Shown: positions 44,262 through 51,927 of the stretch, piece by piece
Position numbering within the stretch: position 1 is the stretch's first letter
Layout: every line of letters begins with the position of its first letter
Origin: Azospirillum brasilense
GTDB taxonomy: Bacteria; Pseudomonadota; Alphaproteobacteria; Azospirillales; Azospirillaceae
DNA length: 64,000 nucleotides
Assembly: GCF_022023855.1 (NCBI RefSeq)
Contig: NZ_CP059451.1
Coordinates: 124,001 to 188,000, forward strand
Direction of reading: 5' to 3'
The notes under the pieces: model-generated
Database searches by the model: none
What the model was told of the DNA's origin: nothing
The model's input: only the letters and a program-made list of their open reading frames with translations
Made by a program: the position numbers and the translations under genes

Positions 44262-44852
44262 CTATCCGGGCGACTTTTGGACCTTGGCTTGACCGCGAGA
44301 AGCATCCGTGATCATGCAAACGACATCGTCCAGCTGCCCGCAAGGAACCTTGATTTGGAGTTGCACGCCTTGGGGCGTGAAGCCGTTGGTCTCGGCAGAG
44401 GCTGCTGGGAAGGCGCCAAGCCCCGACCTGATCCTGGCCTCGTCGGCGAAGGCGCACGTGACGGCCAAGGCTGCAAAGCGGATGATCGGCTGACGTTCAG
44501 CGGCATGGAGACACGCCGCTGCGGTGCCGCCGTAGGCACGCACCAACCCGCCCGCACCGAGAAGAACGCCACCGAACCAGCGGCTGACCACCAGCGCCAC
44601 CCGATCCAGCTTCTGGCCGTCTATGGCCTGAAGAATCGGGCGTCCCGCCGTTCCTCCCGGTTCACCATCATCGCTGGACCGGTAGAGGTCGCCGATCCGG
44701 AAGGCCCAGCAGTTGTGGCCCGCATCCCGTTGGCTGCAAGCAGCGATAAAGCCACGTGCCTCCTCTTCGGTCGTGACCGGACCCGCCGAGGCCAAAAAGC
44801 GGCTCTTCTTGATCTCCTGCTCGAATTGCTCTTTCCGTTTAAGTGTGAACAT
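44262..44852 (-). CDS. yigZ: YigZ/IMPACT (UPF0029) family protein
   Basis: 196 residues. The N-terminal domain has EIKKSRFLASAGPVTTEEEARGFI, GHNCWAFRIG, SDDGEPGGTAGRPIL and VVSRWFGGVLLGAGGLVRAYGG, the signature of the IMPACT/YigZ family. A C-terminal DUF1949-like ferredoxin fold follows. The family is linked to translation control and is near universal. Intact and free-standing. Confidence 0.9.
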   Translation of the reverse strand: MFTLKRKEQFEQEIKKSRFLASAGPVTTEEEARGFIAACSQRDAGHNCWAFRIGDLYRSSDDGEPGGTAGRPILQAIDGQKLDRVALVVSRWFGGVLLGAGGLVRAYGGTAAACLHAAERQPIIRFAALAVTCAFADEARIRSGLGAFPAASAETNGFTPQGVQLQIKVPCGQLDDVVCMITDASRGQAKVQKSPG

Positions 44853-45159
44853 TACCTTTTGCCACGATCATTCCTGCATGGGCCAGAAGCCGCCCCGGCC
44901 CGGGGCCGATGGAATTTATTCATTCCATGGGGGGATTGCGACGTCGGCGCAACGATATCTGCAACGAAACCGGCAATGACGGAGCTGTGCCCCTCCATCC
45001 ATGACCGCCATCAGCAAGTCTGCCGATGAGCGTGGGCTCAACCGTAGCGCCGCTCCAGCCAATCGACCGCAAATGCGGTGGTGGCGACCGCCTCGGCCAT
45101 CATGCTGGGCGCCTCCCCCATGGTCCCCTTTCATACTATCGAGCGTAAATCCTGACACA

Positions 45160-45645
45160 TCAGGACTTACGCTCGCCCTCAAACGGCGGGCGCGGCCGCC
45201 CGCCCGCCCCGGGACTCCCCAATGCTGTTAGCGTCGCCTTGTCCATTCGGCCATCGAAGCAGAGCGCAAGCGCCTCACGGTAAAGGGGAACGGACTCCTT
45301 CGCAGCCAAGGCGAACAGGGTCATGCAGGAGTGGAACTTCATGTCGTCTGGAGAGCCGAAGATCTCATGAAGTGATCGCCCCCGGATCGCCAGAACGGCC
45401 CGCGTCGCGGCTTCCAATCGTGGGCCGAGCGTCGGATGCTCCAGATAGGCGCGCGCCTCGTCGAGGGAGGCGATGCCGTAGAACTCAGCGGTTGCCGAGC
45501 GGCCGAGGCCGCGCAGTTGCGGAAAAATGAACCACATCCAATGGCTCCGCTTGCGCCCGTCCTGCAATTCGTCGAGCACTGTCGTGAACACCGGCTCCTG
45601 TGCGGTCACGAACCGTTGGAGATTGAAGGGATCGTCCAGTTGCAT
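45160..45645 (-). CDS. DUF1810 family protein
   Basis: 161 residues with the DUF1810 pattern: DDPFNLQRFVTAQEPVFTTVLDELQDGRK, HWMWFIFPQLRGLGRSATAEFYGI, EARAYLEHPTLGPRL and DDMKFHSCMTLFALA. Relatives include a calpastatin-like annotation without firm function, and fusions with ADP-ribose-type enzymes. Intact; the 3' end runs into a basic tail of uncertain length. Confidence 0.87.
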   Translation of the reverse strand: MQLDDPFNLQRFVTAQEPVFTTVLDELQDGRKRSHWMWFIFPQLRGLGRSATAEFYGIASLDEARAYLEHPTLGPRLEAATRAVLAIRGRSLHEIFGSPDDMKFHSCMTLFALAAKESVPLYREALALCFDGRMDKATLTALGSPGAGGRPRPPFEGERKS

Positions 45646-45754
45646 TCTAGCCCTCCCGACTGAGGAGTCCGCAGGATCGTCGCTCCGGTGATCTGATACC
45701 TGGTGGACGACTTGCCCCAGTCAACATTCCGCCTTTTCGCGACAGCGTTGCCGG

Positions 45755-45991
45755 TCAGTAGAACTCTTCCAGCCACTCGGCATGGACCCACGCAAGATCA
45801 CGGTCACCTACGTCCGCCACGTCTTCACGCAATGGTTCATGAGCCACATGCATAACGCGAAGCCGCTGTACGCGACCACGATCATCCGTAATGTTAATTC
45901 GATCCCCCGGAGCCGGGAGTTGGATGAAACGGAATCTCCCCCACAGTTTACTGTCCCCATCACGGTAAACTGTCAAAGGCACTGAAATCAT
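45755..45991 (-). CDS. Small hypothetical protein (78 aa)
   Basis: MISVPLTVYRDGDSKLWGRF, RFIQLPAPGDRINITDDRGRVQRLRVMHV and ending WVHAEWLEEFY: a compact beta-rich protein of a type widespread as hypothetical proteins in proteobacteria. GGGCGGGG precedes the ATG closely. Composition and length are gene-like; no function recognised. Confidence 0.6.
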   Translation of the reverse strand: MISVPLTVYRDGDSKLWGRFRFIQLPAPGDRINITDDRGRVQRLRVMHVAHEPLREDVADVGDRDLAWVHAEWLEEFY

Positions 45992-46052
45992 ATCCCCGCC
46001 CTTTCACAACATCCGTCCGATTGCGGCACAGCAGGATCACGCATGGAACCGG

Positions 46053-46155
46053 GCGCCTGTTGCATAAAGCGGCCGTCTGGTTGTCGGTTTGGCGCATCCG
46101 GTTGCATAAACCCGGCATTCGGTTGCGTGGCCGGCGCCAGCCGTTGCATGGAAGG
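46053..46155. repeat. 21-bp tandem repeat, five units
   Basis: GTTGC(A)T-type cores fall exactly every 21 bases: 46059, 46080, 46101, 46122 and 46143. Units vary (GTTGCATAAA, GTTGTCGGTT, GTTGCATAAA, GTTGCGTGGC, GTTGCATGGA). A plus-strand frame from 46043 would encode a 69-residue peptide with Cys every seven residues (CIKRPSG, CRFGASG, CINPAFG, CVAGASR, CMEGSFS). Whether it is translated is unknown. Confidence 0.75.
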
Positions 46156-46277
46156 CTCGTTTTCACGACGCGCCAGAACCGAGCGGTTCCAGCACAGGGC
46201 GCCTAAGCTACCGCTTTCGCCACTGAGCAGGGGGACGATAATGCGTAGCTGAGCTTAAGTTCATGCCGCGTTCTCAT

Positions 46278-46313
46278 ACCCCGGACAATTTGTACACTTT
46301 CGTGTAGTGGCCC
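46278..46313. repeat. Solo IS terminal repeat
   Basis: Reading the minus strand, GGGGCCACTACACGAAAGT is followed by GTACAAATTGTCCGGGG, nearly the same as the relic at 35009-35041 and sharing its outer part with the IS ends at 50875 and 51927. Around it (46253-46500) I see no gene. Confidence 0.6.
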
Positions 46314-46500
46314 CAAACTGACATGTCAGCGACGTGCAACCCCTTATTCCACACCATCAATCCGAACTTCACCCTAGGTAAATGGAAAATAGCAATTTCC
46401 ACGATCCTCATCCAACGATGAGGCCGACAGTCTGGACCGTGCCGACGGAATCGCGTACCGGCTGCCCACTGCGTTTTATGTCAGTGTCAGTGCGCTAGGC

Positions 46501-48600
46501 TCAAGGTACGGCCACCGGCGCGCGGCGCAGCGCGTTCAGAAGAATCCCGATCGTGGTTCCGTTGTGGAGCACGGCTGTGCCCACCGGAGACAGCAGACCC
46601 AACGCGGCGGCGCCGAGGATCGCGCTGTTCAGACCGACAGTCAGGCGGTAGTTGCGGGCGATCAGCGCCATGGCGGCGTTCGCCGTCTCCTTGGCATCGG
46701 CCACCCGTTCGATCCGATCCTCCAGAAGCGCCACGTCGGCGGTCAGCCGGGCGATATCGGCTCCCTTCTGCATGGCGATCCCGACATGGGCGCCGGCCAG
46801 CGCCGGAGCGTCGTTGATGCCGTCGCCGACGAAGGCGATGCGCGCGCCGTCGCGGCTAAGGTCCTCGATGATGCGGGCCTTGTCGGTGGGCAGCAGGTCG
46901 GCGTGAAAGCCGTCGAGATGCAGTTCCGCGGCCAGTTCGGCAGCGCGGTCGCGGTGGTCGCCGGTCAGCATCAGCACCTGCTTCACCCCGGCGCGCCGCA
47001 GCCGCGCGATGGTCGCCGCGCTGGTCGCGCGCACGCTGTCTTTCAGCGCCAGAACGCCGGCCAGCACCCCGCCGAAGCCAATGAACAGCAGCGTCTTGCC
47101 GTCACGGTGCAGCGCGTCGATGGCCTCCCGGTGAGCCGTGGTGTCGATGCCCTCGTCGTCCTCGATGAAATGGCGGGAGCCGACGACGATGCGCTTGCCG
47201 TCGATGACGCTGGCCACCCCGTGGGCGACGATGAACTTCACCTCCTGATGGTCGAAGTGGCGGTTGTGCGTCTCCTTGGCGGCGTTGACCACGGCCATCG
47301 CCAGCGGGTGGAAATAGTGCTCCTCCACCGAGGCGGCGAGGCAGATCAGGTCGTCGGGGCTGAAGGTCGGGTCGAAGGCGATGGAGTCGGTCACCTGGAG
47401 ATCGCCGGTGGTCAGAGTGCCGGTCTTGTCGAAGATGACCGTGTCGGCCTGGGCCAGCCGTTCCAGCGCGTTGGCGCCCTTGATCAGGATGCCCGCCTGC
47501 CCTGCCCCGTACATCGCCGACTTGAAGGCCACCGGGGTCGCCAGCTTCAGCGCGCAGGAATAGTCGGCCTGGAGAACCGATGCGGCGCTGCGCCAGTCGC
47601 CGGTCATCAGGAAGGAACCGCCGGCCAGCTTCAGCACCGTGGGCACCAGCCGGTCGGCCAGCCGCGCCGCGTCGAGCTGCGCCTCGCTCTTGGCGGAAAG
47701 CGACTGTTCGACGTAATCGGCGATGCGGGCGGCGGCGGTGTGGCTGCCGACATGCTCGGCGTAGACGACCAGCCGCCCCTCCTCCATCAGCGTGCCGGAC
47801 AGGACGGCGGAGCCGCGCTGTTTGACCACCGGGGCGCTCTCGCCAGTCATGGCGGCCTCGTTGACGGTCGCCTCCCCGCTCAGCACCGTGCCGTCCACCG
47901 GGATCACCGTCCCGGCGCCGATGACCACGCTGTCGCCGACCATGACGGTGTCGGCGGACACCTGGACCTCCGTGCCGTCGCGCAGCAGCCACACCTGATC
48001 GCTCGACGGGCGCAGCAGCCGCTTCAGCAGCGCGTCCGACCGGCGGGCGATGGACTCCTCCATATACTCGCCAAGCGCCAGCATGAAGACGGTGGTGTTG
48101 GCCGCTGTGAAATCCCGCCGCGCCAGGGAGATCGCCACCGCCGCCGCTTCCAGCACATGGGAATTGACGCCCTCCCGCCCGTAGATGGCCATGCCCTCGC
48201 GCAGCATCGGCATCGCGACGGCCAGCGACAGCGGCAGGCGCAGCGGCATGGGCAGCAGGAAGCCGCCGGCCAGCGTGGCGAGGCTGCGGACCAGCGTCGC
48301 GACGTGATTCTCCCCGCCCTCCTCCGCCGCCGCGGCGGGAGGCGCCGGTTCCGGAATCGGCAGGGCGGCCAACGCGAGGCACAGCGCCGGGGCGTCCGTC
48401 ATCGCCGGATCGTAGCGGACGGCCAGCGATCGCGCGGCGCGGCTCGCCCGAACCGACGTCACCCCGGAGACCGCCTCCACCACCCGGTGCAGGGTCGCCG
48501 CGTCGTCGGGGGCGCCGGGGCGGCAGGCGTAGCGCAGCCGGATGCGCCCCGGAACCCGATGGACCGGCTCCAGCCGCAGGAACCAGGGCAGGCCGCTCAT
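46501..48600 (-). CDS. Heavy-metal P-type ATPase, P1B-6-like (FezB-like)
   Basis: 699 residues. The N-terminal HMA2-like metal domain has the signature RVPGRIRLRYACRP (residues ~14-30). ATPase core: actuator TGES (252-255), phosphorylated Asp391 in DKTGTLT, the HP motif in EEHYFHPLAMAVV, and GDGINDAPAL. The membrane metal motif is YSCALKLATP (Ser348-Cys349) instead of the CPC or SPC seen in copper, zinc and cobalt pumps. This atypical motif fits the P1B-6 class, whose FezB members load iron into ferrosomes. Last gene of a six-gene overlapping operon. Assignment to iron is inference from class and neighbours. Confidence 0.85.
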   Translation of the reverse strand: MSGLPWFLRLEPVHRVPGRIRLRYACRPGAPDDAATLHRVVEAVSGVTSVRASRAARSLAVRYDPAMTDAPALCLALAALPIPEPAPPAAAAEEGGENHVATLVRSLATLAGGFLLPMPLRLPLSLAVAMPMLREGMAIYGREGVNSHVLEAAAVAISLARRDFTAANTTVFMLALGEYMEESIARRSDALLKRLLRPSSDQVWLLRDGTEVQVSADTVMVGDSVVIGAGTVIPVDGTVLSGEATVNEAAMTGESAPVVKQRGSAVLSGTLMEEGRLVVYAEHVGSHTAAARIADYVEQSLSAKSEAQLDAARLADRLVPTVLKLAGGSFLMTGDWRSAASVLQADYSCALKLATPVAFKSAMYGAGQAGILIKGANALERLAQADTVIFDKTGTLTTGDLQVTDSIAFDPTFSPDDLICLAASVEEHYFHPLAMAVVNAAKETHNRHFDHQEVKFIVAHGVASVIDGKRIVVGSRHFIEDDEGIDTTAHREAIDALHRDGKTLLFIGFGGVLAGVLALKDSVRATSAATIARLRRAGVKQVLMLTGDHRDRAAELAAELHLDGFHADLLPTDKARIIEDLSRDGARIAFVGDGINDAPALAGAHVGIAMQKGADIARLTADVALLEDRIERVADAKETANAAMALIARNYRLTVGLNSAILGAAALGLLSPVGTAVLHNGTTIGILLNALRRAPVAVP

Positions 48601-48959
48601 AACGGTCCGGCCTGTTCCGCCTCCAGTTCGGCCTGGAGGTCGGCCATCTGCTCCTTCATCTCGGCAAGGCCGCCGGCGAGGTTGCCGTACAGCTTCAGGC
48701 CGGACTTCACGATCTTGCCGCGCAACTCCTCGTCGGACAGCACATAGGCCGCCGCCGCCCCGACCAGGAGCCCGACCAGGAACTGCTCGGACCGGCGCGA
48801 CGGGAGAAGACCGCTCAGCCCGCCGAGAAGCCCCTGCCCCCGCGCCATGCCGGCCCCCATGCCACCTCCAATGGGGGCGCCGGCGACGGCCATGGCGGCT
48901 TCGTACTGGCGCTGCTGCTTCTTCAGCTTCTTCAACGCCTTCTTGGTCTTCTTAGCCAT
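48597..48959 (-). CDS. Small protein with basic N-terminus, Gly-rich segment and membrane-proximal helix
   Basis: 120 residues: a Lys-rich start (MAKKTKKALKKLKKQQRQYE), a Gly/Met-rich segment (APIGGGMGAGMARGQGLLGGL), a hydrophobic stretch (QFLVGLLVGAAAAYVLSDEE) and an acidic helical tail (GGLAEMKEQMADLQAELEAEQAG). The Gly-rich plus YtxH-like membrane region suggests a membrane-remodelling or scaffolding role, inferred only from its place in the cluster. Its stop overlaps the ATPase start by four bases, and its start overlaps the previous gene by eight. Confidence 0.8.
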   Translation of the reverse strand: MAKKTKKALKKLKKQQRQYEAAMAVAGAPIGGGMGAGMARGQGLLGGLSGLLPSRRSEQFLVGLLVGAAAAYVLSDEELRGKIVKSGLKLYGNLAGGLAEMKEQMADLQAELEAEQAGPL

Positions 48960-49296
48960 GGGAGCCCTCGTTCTTCGGCAGTTCTTGCGGCGGCTCGTCC
49001 GCCGGATTCAGCAGATGTTCGATCATGACCACGCCCGCCGCCCCGGCGGCGACCGCCAGGGCGAGGCGCGCGTAGTCGCGGTTGCGCAGGGCATCGGCGG
49101 CGACGCTGGCGGCGGCCAGCGCCGCACCGCCCTGCAGGCCGTGGCACAGGATGGTGCGCGGCGCGGGGGGCTCGGCGCCCGTCACCCAGCGGTCCTGGAC
49201 GGCGGTCAGCAGGCCGGTCGCCACCATGCCGCGCGTGAAGTCGGCGGCGAGCGTGCCGGAGCCCCGCGCCTTGCCGCGCCGCTTCGCGCGTTTCAC
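48952..49296 (-). CDS. Small membrane protein of the ATPase operon
   Basis: 114 residues. Basic N-terminus (MKRAKRRGKARGSG), then two hydrophobic helices (GLQGGAALAAASVAADAL and ARLALAVAAGAAGVVMIEHLL) and an acidic tail (NPADEPPQELPKNEG). It resembles no family I can name. It overlaps both neighbours in the operon, so it is surely co-translated with them. Confidence 0.78.
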   Translation of the reverse strand: MKRAKRRGKARGSGTLAADFTRGMVATGLLTAVQDRWVTGAEPPAPRTILCHGLQGGAALAAASVAADALRNRDYARLALAVAAGAAGVVMIEHLLNPADEPPQELPKNEGSHG

Positions 49297-49649
49297 GCGG
49301 CCCCCGGTGCGGCGGACGGCGTCGGCTCGGCCTTCACCGGTTCCTCCACATCTTCCTTCGCGGGCGCCATATCCGCTGGGGCTTCCTCAACCGGCTCCTC
49401 CGCTGCCGCGTCCACGGGCGTGGCGAGGCGGGAGCGCAGACCGGCGGAGGTCCGCTCGATGGCGAGCAGACCGGTGACGGCGGCCTCGCGCACCGCGGTC
49501 TGGGCCTTGCCGGCGCCCTCGCGGGCGGCGGCCTTCACATCGACGGACTTGAGGTCAGCGATCTTCGGATTGGCCTTGGCGTTTTTCACCATCCGGACGC
49601 CGATGGCCCCGGCGATCACGCCGGACGCGAATGTCAGAAGCGGCAGCAT
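49293..49649 (-). CDS. DUF5132-like membrane-anchored protein
   Basis: 118 residues: one N-terminal membrane helix (MLPLLTFASGVIAGAIGVRMVK), a Lys/Ala helix (NAKANPKIADLKSVDVKAAAREG) and a long acidic Pro/Glu/Ala tail (EEPVEEAPADMAPAKEDVEEP). DUF5132 proteins recur beside HMA2-type metal proteins. The second of two adjacent ATGs is preferred because AGGAGA is six bases before it. An ATGA overlap links it to the upstream gene. Confidence 0.75.
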   Translation of the reverse strand: MLPLLTFASGVIAGAIGVRMVKNAKANPKIADLKSVDVKAAAREGAGKAQTAVREAAVTGLLAIERTSAGLRSRLATPVDAAAEEPVEEAPADMAPAKEDVEEPVKAEPTPSAAPGAA

Positions 49650-50011
49650 CATGGTCTCCTTTCCGGCGCACCGCCGGCAAACCCGGCGGTGGCGATGCGC
49701 AGCAGCGTCCCCGCCGCCGCGCTGGCTTCCCCCCGCAGCAGATCCGGCCACGCCGAGGGCGGGATCACCGTGGGGTCGTATTCGATGGTGCAGGAGCGGG
49801 CGAGCGGGTTCAGCGCGACGGAGCGGATGCCCTCCGCCCCGGTGAGCGCCCGGTGCAGCGCCCTGGCGTCGTCCGCCAGCGCCGCCAGACTGCGCTCCGC
49901 GGCGCCGTCGAGCTTCAGCCGCACCCGGCCCGGAATGTGGTGCGCGATGGTCAGAGCGGCGGCCAGCCGGCTCAGGAAATCGTCGGGCATGCTTGGGTCA
50001 CAATCCTTCAT
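49649..50011 (-). CDS. HMA2-type metal-domain protein
   Basis: About 120 residues: AALTIAHHIPGRVRLKLDGA, then EGIRSVALNPLARSCTIEYDPTVIPPSAW. This is the HMA2 pattern, a ferredoxin-like metal-associated domain that lacks the classic CxxC and keeps PGR[IV]R. The start at 50011 overlaps the previous stop as ATGA; MPDDFLSR at 49990 is an alternative. A partner or chaperone of the ATPase is likely. Confidence 0.78.
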   Translation of the reverse strand: MKDCDPSMPDDFLSRLAAALTIAHHIPGRVRLKLDGAAERSLAALADDARALHRALTGAEGIRSVALNPLARSCTIEYDPTVIPPSAWPDLLRGEASAAAGTLLRIATAGFAGGAPERRP

Positions 50012-50487
50012 TGGAACAGGCGTTTGCGCTGCACGGTCATGTGGACGAGCATGAAGGCGACGAACAGCGTGCCGAAGCCGGCATGGACGCGCTTGCCCAC
50101 CCCCAGCGCTGCCAGGGTCGCCGCCATGCTGCCCATCATCCCGATCTTGGCCGCGCGGTTGATCCGCCATTTCAGTTCCGGAGCGGCCGGCTTGCTTTCC
50201 GCGACGGGGGCAGGGTCGTCCGGTACCGGAGGAGCCTCAGCGGGGTGCAGGACCGCCGACAGCAGCGCCTCCACCTGGGACCGGGCGTCATCCGGCATCA
50301 ACACGGCGGGATCGTAGCTCAGCAGAACACTGCCCACCGCCGGGTTGTTCTCGGTCACCCGAACAGCATCCAGAGTCTCCAGGCGGCCCAGCGCCTCCTG
50401 GAAGCGGTCCGTCCGGCGCAGCAGCGGGTGGCGCACGCGGATGCGTCCGGGCACCGCCGATGCGATGGGAGAGGTCCGTCCGCTCAT
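50008..50487 (-). CDS. HMA2-domain protein with C-terminal membrane helices
   Basis: 159 residues. The HMA2-like domain comes first (IASAVPGRIRVRHPLLRRTDRFQEALG ... VGSVLLSYDPAVLMPDDARSQV). A Pro-rich linker (HPAEAPPVPDDPAPVAESKPA) leads to a hydrophobic C-terminal part (RAAKIGMMGSMAATLAALGVGKRVHAGFGTLFVAFMLVHM). First gene of the operon; the start at 50487 has AGGAGA seven bases upstream. HMA2 tethered to the membrane fits a factor recruiting or placing the ATPase. Confidence 0.8.
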   Translation of the reverse strand: MSGRTSPIASAVPGRIRVRHPLLRRTDRFQEALGRLETLDAVRVTENNPAVGSVLLSYDPAVLMPDDARSQVEALLSAVLHPAEAPPVPDDPAPVAESKPAAPELKWRINRAAKIGMMGSMAATLAALGVGKRVHAGFGTLFVAFMLVHMTVQRKRLFQ

Positions 50488-50562
50488 TGCCCGTTCTCCT
50501 ACGTCGGCCACGGTCCGCCCACACGGCCGGGGGCATTCCATGGTTGTGCAGGATATCCATAT

Positions 50563-50578
50563 TTTCACAATGGTGAAA
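50563..50578. promoter_or_regulatory. Perfect dyad upstream of the six-gene metal operon
   Basis: TTTCAC-AATG-GTGAAA, a perfect 16-bp inverted repeat about 75 bases before the first start codon, in an AT-rich patch (ATATTTTCAC) that could be the promoter. It does not match the classical Fur, FNR or CRP consensus. It is the obvious candidate operator for the operon. Confidence 0.6.
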
Positions 50579-50874
50579 CATTTCCTCGCCTTCGCGTACA
50601 GGCGTCGGACGCAAGGCGGCGTTGCGGAAAAACCGCGTCCTCACCCATGAAGTGCAGGGAACGGAGCGCAGAGCAGCGCCGTAGGACCGAGCCTCAACGC
50701 AGCCCGCGGCGCGTGGGGGAGCATCAACACCAGCACCGCGGGTGGCAGTGACAGCACGAGCCCCAGTCATCCCGTCCACCCCAGCAGGCGGCTGGTCCGG
50801 ACGGAAGGGCGGCGGGCGAAAACCTGCTCGTGATGGCGGTCCATGGCGAGCGCCAGGGCGAGCAAACCCGCACA

Positions 50875-51927
50875 GGGGTCACTACACGAAAGTGATCTTC
50901 GACTTTGCGCATTTTGGGACAGCCGTCTCAGTTAGGAGCCGGTTCACAAATCCAGCAGCAGTGCGGGGTGATAGGGGTTACGGCGCGTAGCAGGCGACGT
51001 CGACGAGCCGTCGAAGGAGGGGCGGCGGCGTTCTGAGCATGTCGCCCTTTTCGGGCGACATGGCGGCCTGTTCGAATCACAGGTGCTGGCGCAGACGGAC
51101 CAAGGCGTCGGCGAATGTGGGCGCTGGTTTCGGATACCAGATGGCGCGTCGGGGCGAGAGAGCGAGGCGGCTGGCATTCTGATGGACGGACAGGGTGATC
51201 AACGAGTAAAGCCCGAACAGCGGCGGTGCGGTGCGGAACACCGCCGGATCCGCCCACTGTTGCTGGGTTTCGATGCCGAGATGGGCCCGGCTCTCCTCGT
51301 AGGTTGTCTCCATCGCCCAGCGGCGGTTGAACCATTCCAGCACTGTACGTGGCGGCACCGACAGGTCGGTGCATAGAAAGGCTTCCGGATCGCGCCGGCC
51401 ATCGGGATAGCGCACCATCACCCAGAGGATGGGCACGATCGGCTTGCCCTGGTGGTGCCACAGCGCCGTTCCGGAGGCATAGTCGACCCAGCCGCCGGGG
51501 CGCCACCGGGTTCGGCTTGGTTGGACGGCCCGGCGCCAGACGGTAGCCTTATCGGTCAGACGGGCCCGCAAGCTGGGCTGGCGGGCGCCCTTCATTACCT
51601 GCCGCAAGGTCAAGGGCGGATCTGGTGGCGGATCGAACAGGCGCGCATCCAGGCGCAGCCGGGTGATCGCGACCATCTGCGGGCTGACGGCGTCGAGCAG
51701 GGGCAGTGCGGCGAATTCGCCATCCATGACGGCGACCAGATAAGGCCACAGCCAAGCGACGAAGGCCGGGGGAAGAGGGATGGCGAGGTGTGCCATGAGG
51801 CACCTGTGGCGTCGTCGGAGGCTGACCAGCCAACAACCTTTCGCCGACGGTATTGCGACGCCCGCGTATGACAGGACAAGCGTCCCAGAATGCGCAAAGT
51901 CGAAGCGTACTTTCGTGTAGTGACCCC
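50875..51927 (-). mobile_element. IS with 44-bp terminal inverted repeats
   Basis: 1053 bp bounded by inverted repeats of 44 bases differing at four positions (50875-50918 and 51884-51927). Both begin GGGGTCACTACACGAAAGT and contain CTTCGACTTTGCGCATT. It lies within or at the edge of an ISL3 transposase gene. Solo ends of the same type occur at 24843, 35009 and 46295. No target duplication is evident. Confidence 0.85.
51077..51796 (-). CDS. DDE transposase, short (catalytic C-terminal type)
   Basis: 239 residues from MAHLAIPLPPAFVAWLWPYL. It includes PIVPILWVMVRYPDGRRD and the helix with the presumed catalytic Glu, FNRRWAMETTYEESRAHLG, then RTAPPLFGLYSLITLSVHQN. This is the pattern of IS4/IS701-like transposases, but the first catalytic Asp region expected in a ~430-residue protein seems absent, so the element is probably internally deleted. 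The start is the first Met, without a strong ribosome site. Confidence 0.7.
   Translation of the reverse strand: MAHLAIPLPPAFVAWLWPYLVAVMDGEFAALPLLDAVSPQMVAITRLRLDARLFDPPPDPPLTLRQVMKGARQPSLRARLTDKATVWRRAVQPSRTRWRPGGWVDYASGTALWHHQGKPIVPILWVMVRYPDGRRDPEAFLCTDLSVPPRTVLEWFNRRWAMETTYEESRAHLGIETQQQWADPAVFRTAPPLFGLYSLITLSVHQNASRLALSPRRAIWYPKPAPTFADALVRLRQHL

Noticed and set aside
46053..46155. CRISPR array
   Set aside because: The 21-bp units are adjacent and degenerate with no unique spacers and no cas genes, so this is a tandem repeat.
46180..46250. Possible tRNA-like sequence on the minus strand
   Set aside because: A GTGGCG...GGTAGC segment recalls a tRNA D-arm, but no acceptor stem, anticodon arm or GTTCRA T-loop can be folded around it.
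46564..48747. 727-codon plus-strand ORF opposite the P-type ATPase
   Set aside because: Antisense shadow rich in Gln, Arg, His and Gly; the minus-strand ATPase has every expected motif.
50563..50578. Classical FNR or Fur box
   Set aside because: The dyad TTTCAC-N4-GTGAAA lacks TTGAT/ATCAA arms of FNR and the GATAAT repeats of Fur; it is kept only as an unassigned operator candidate.
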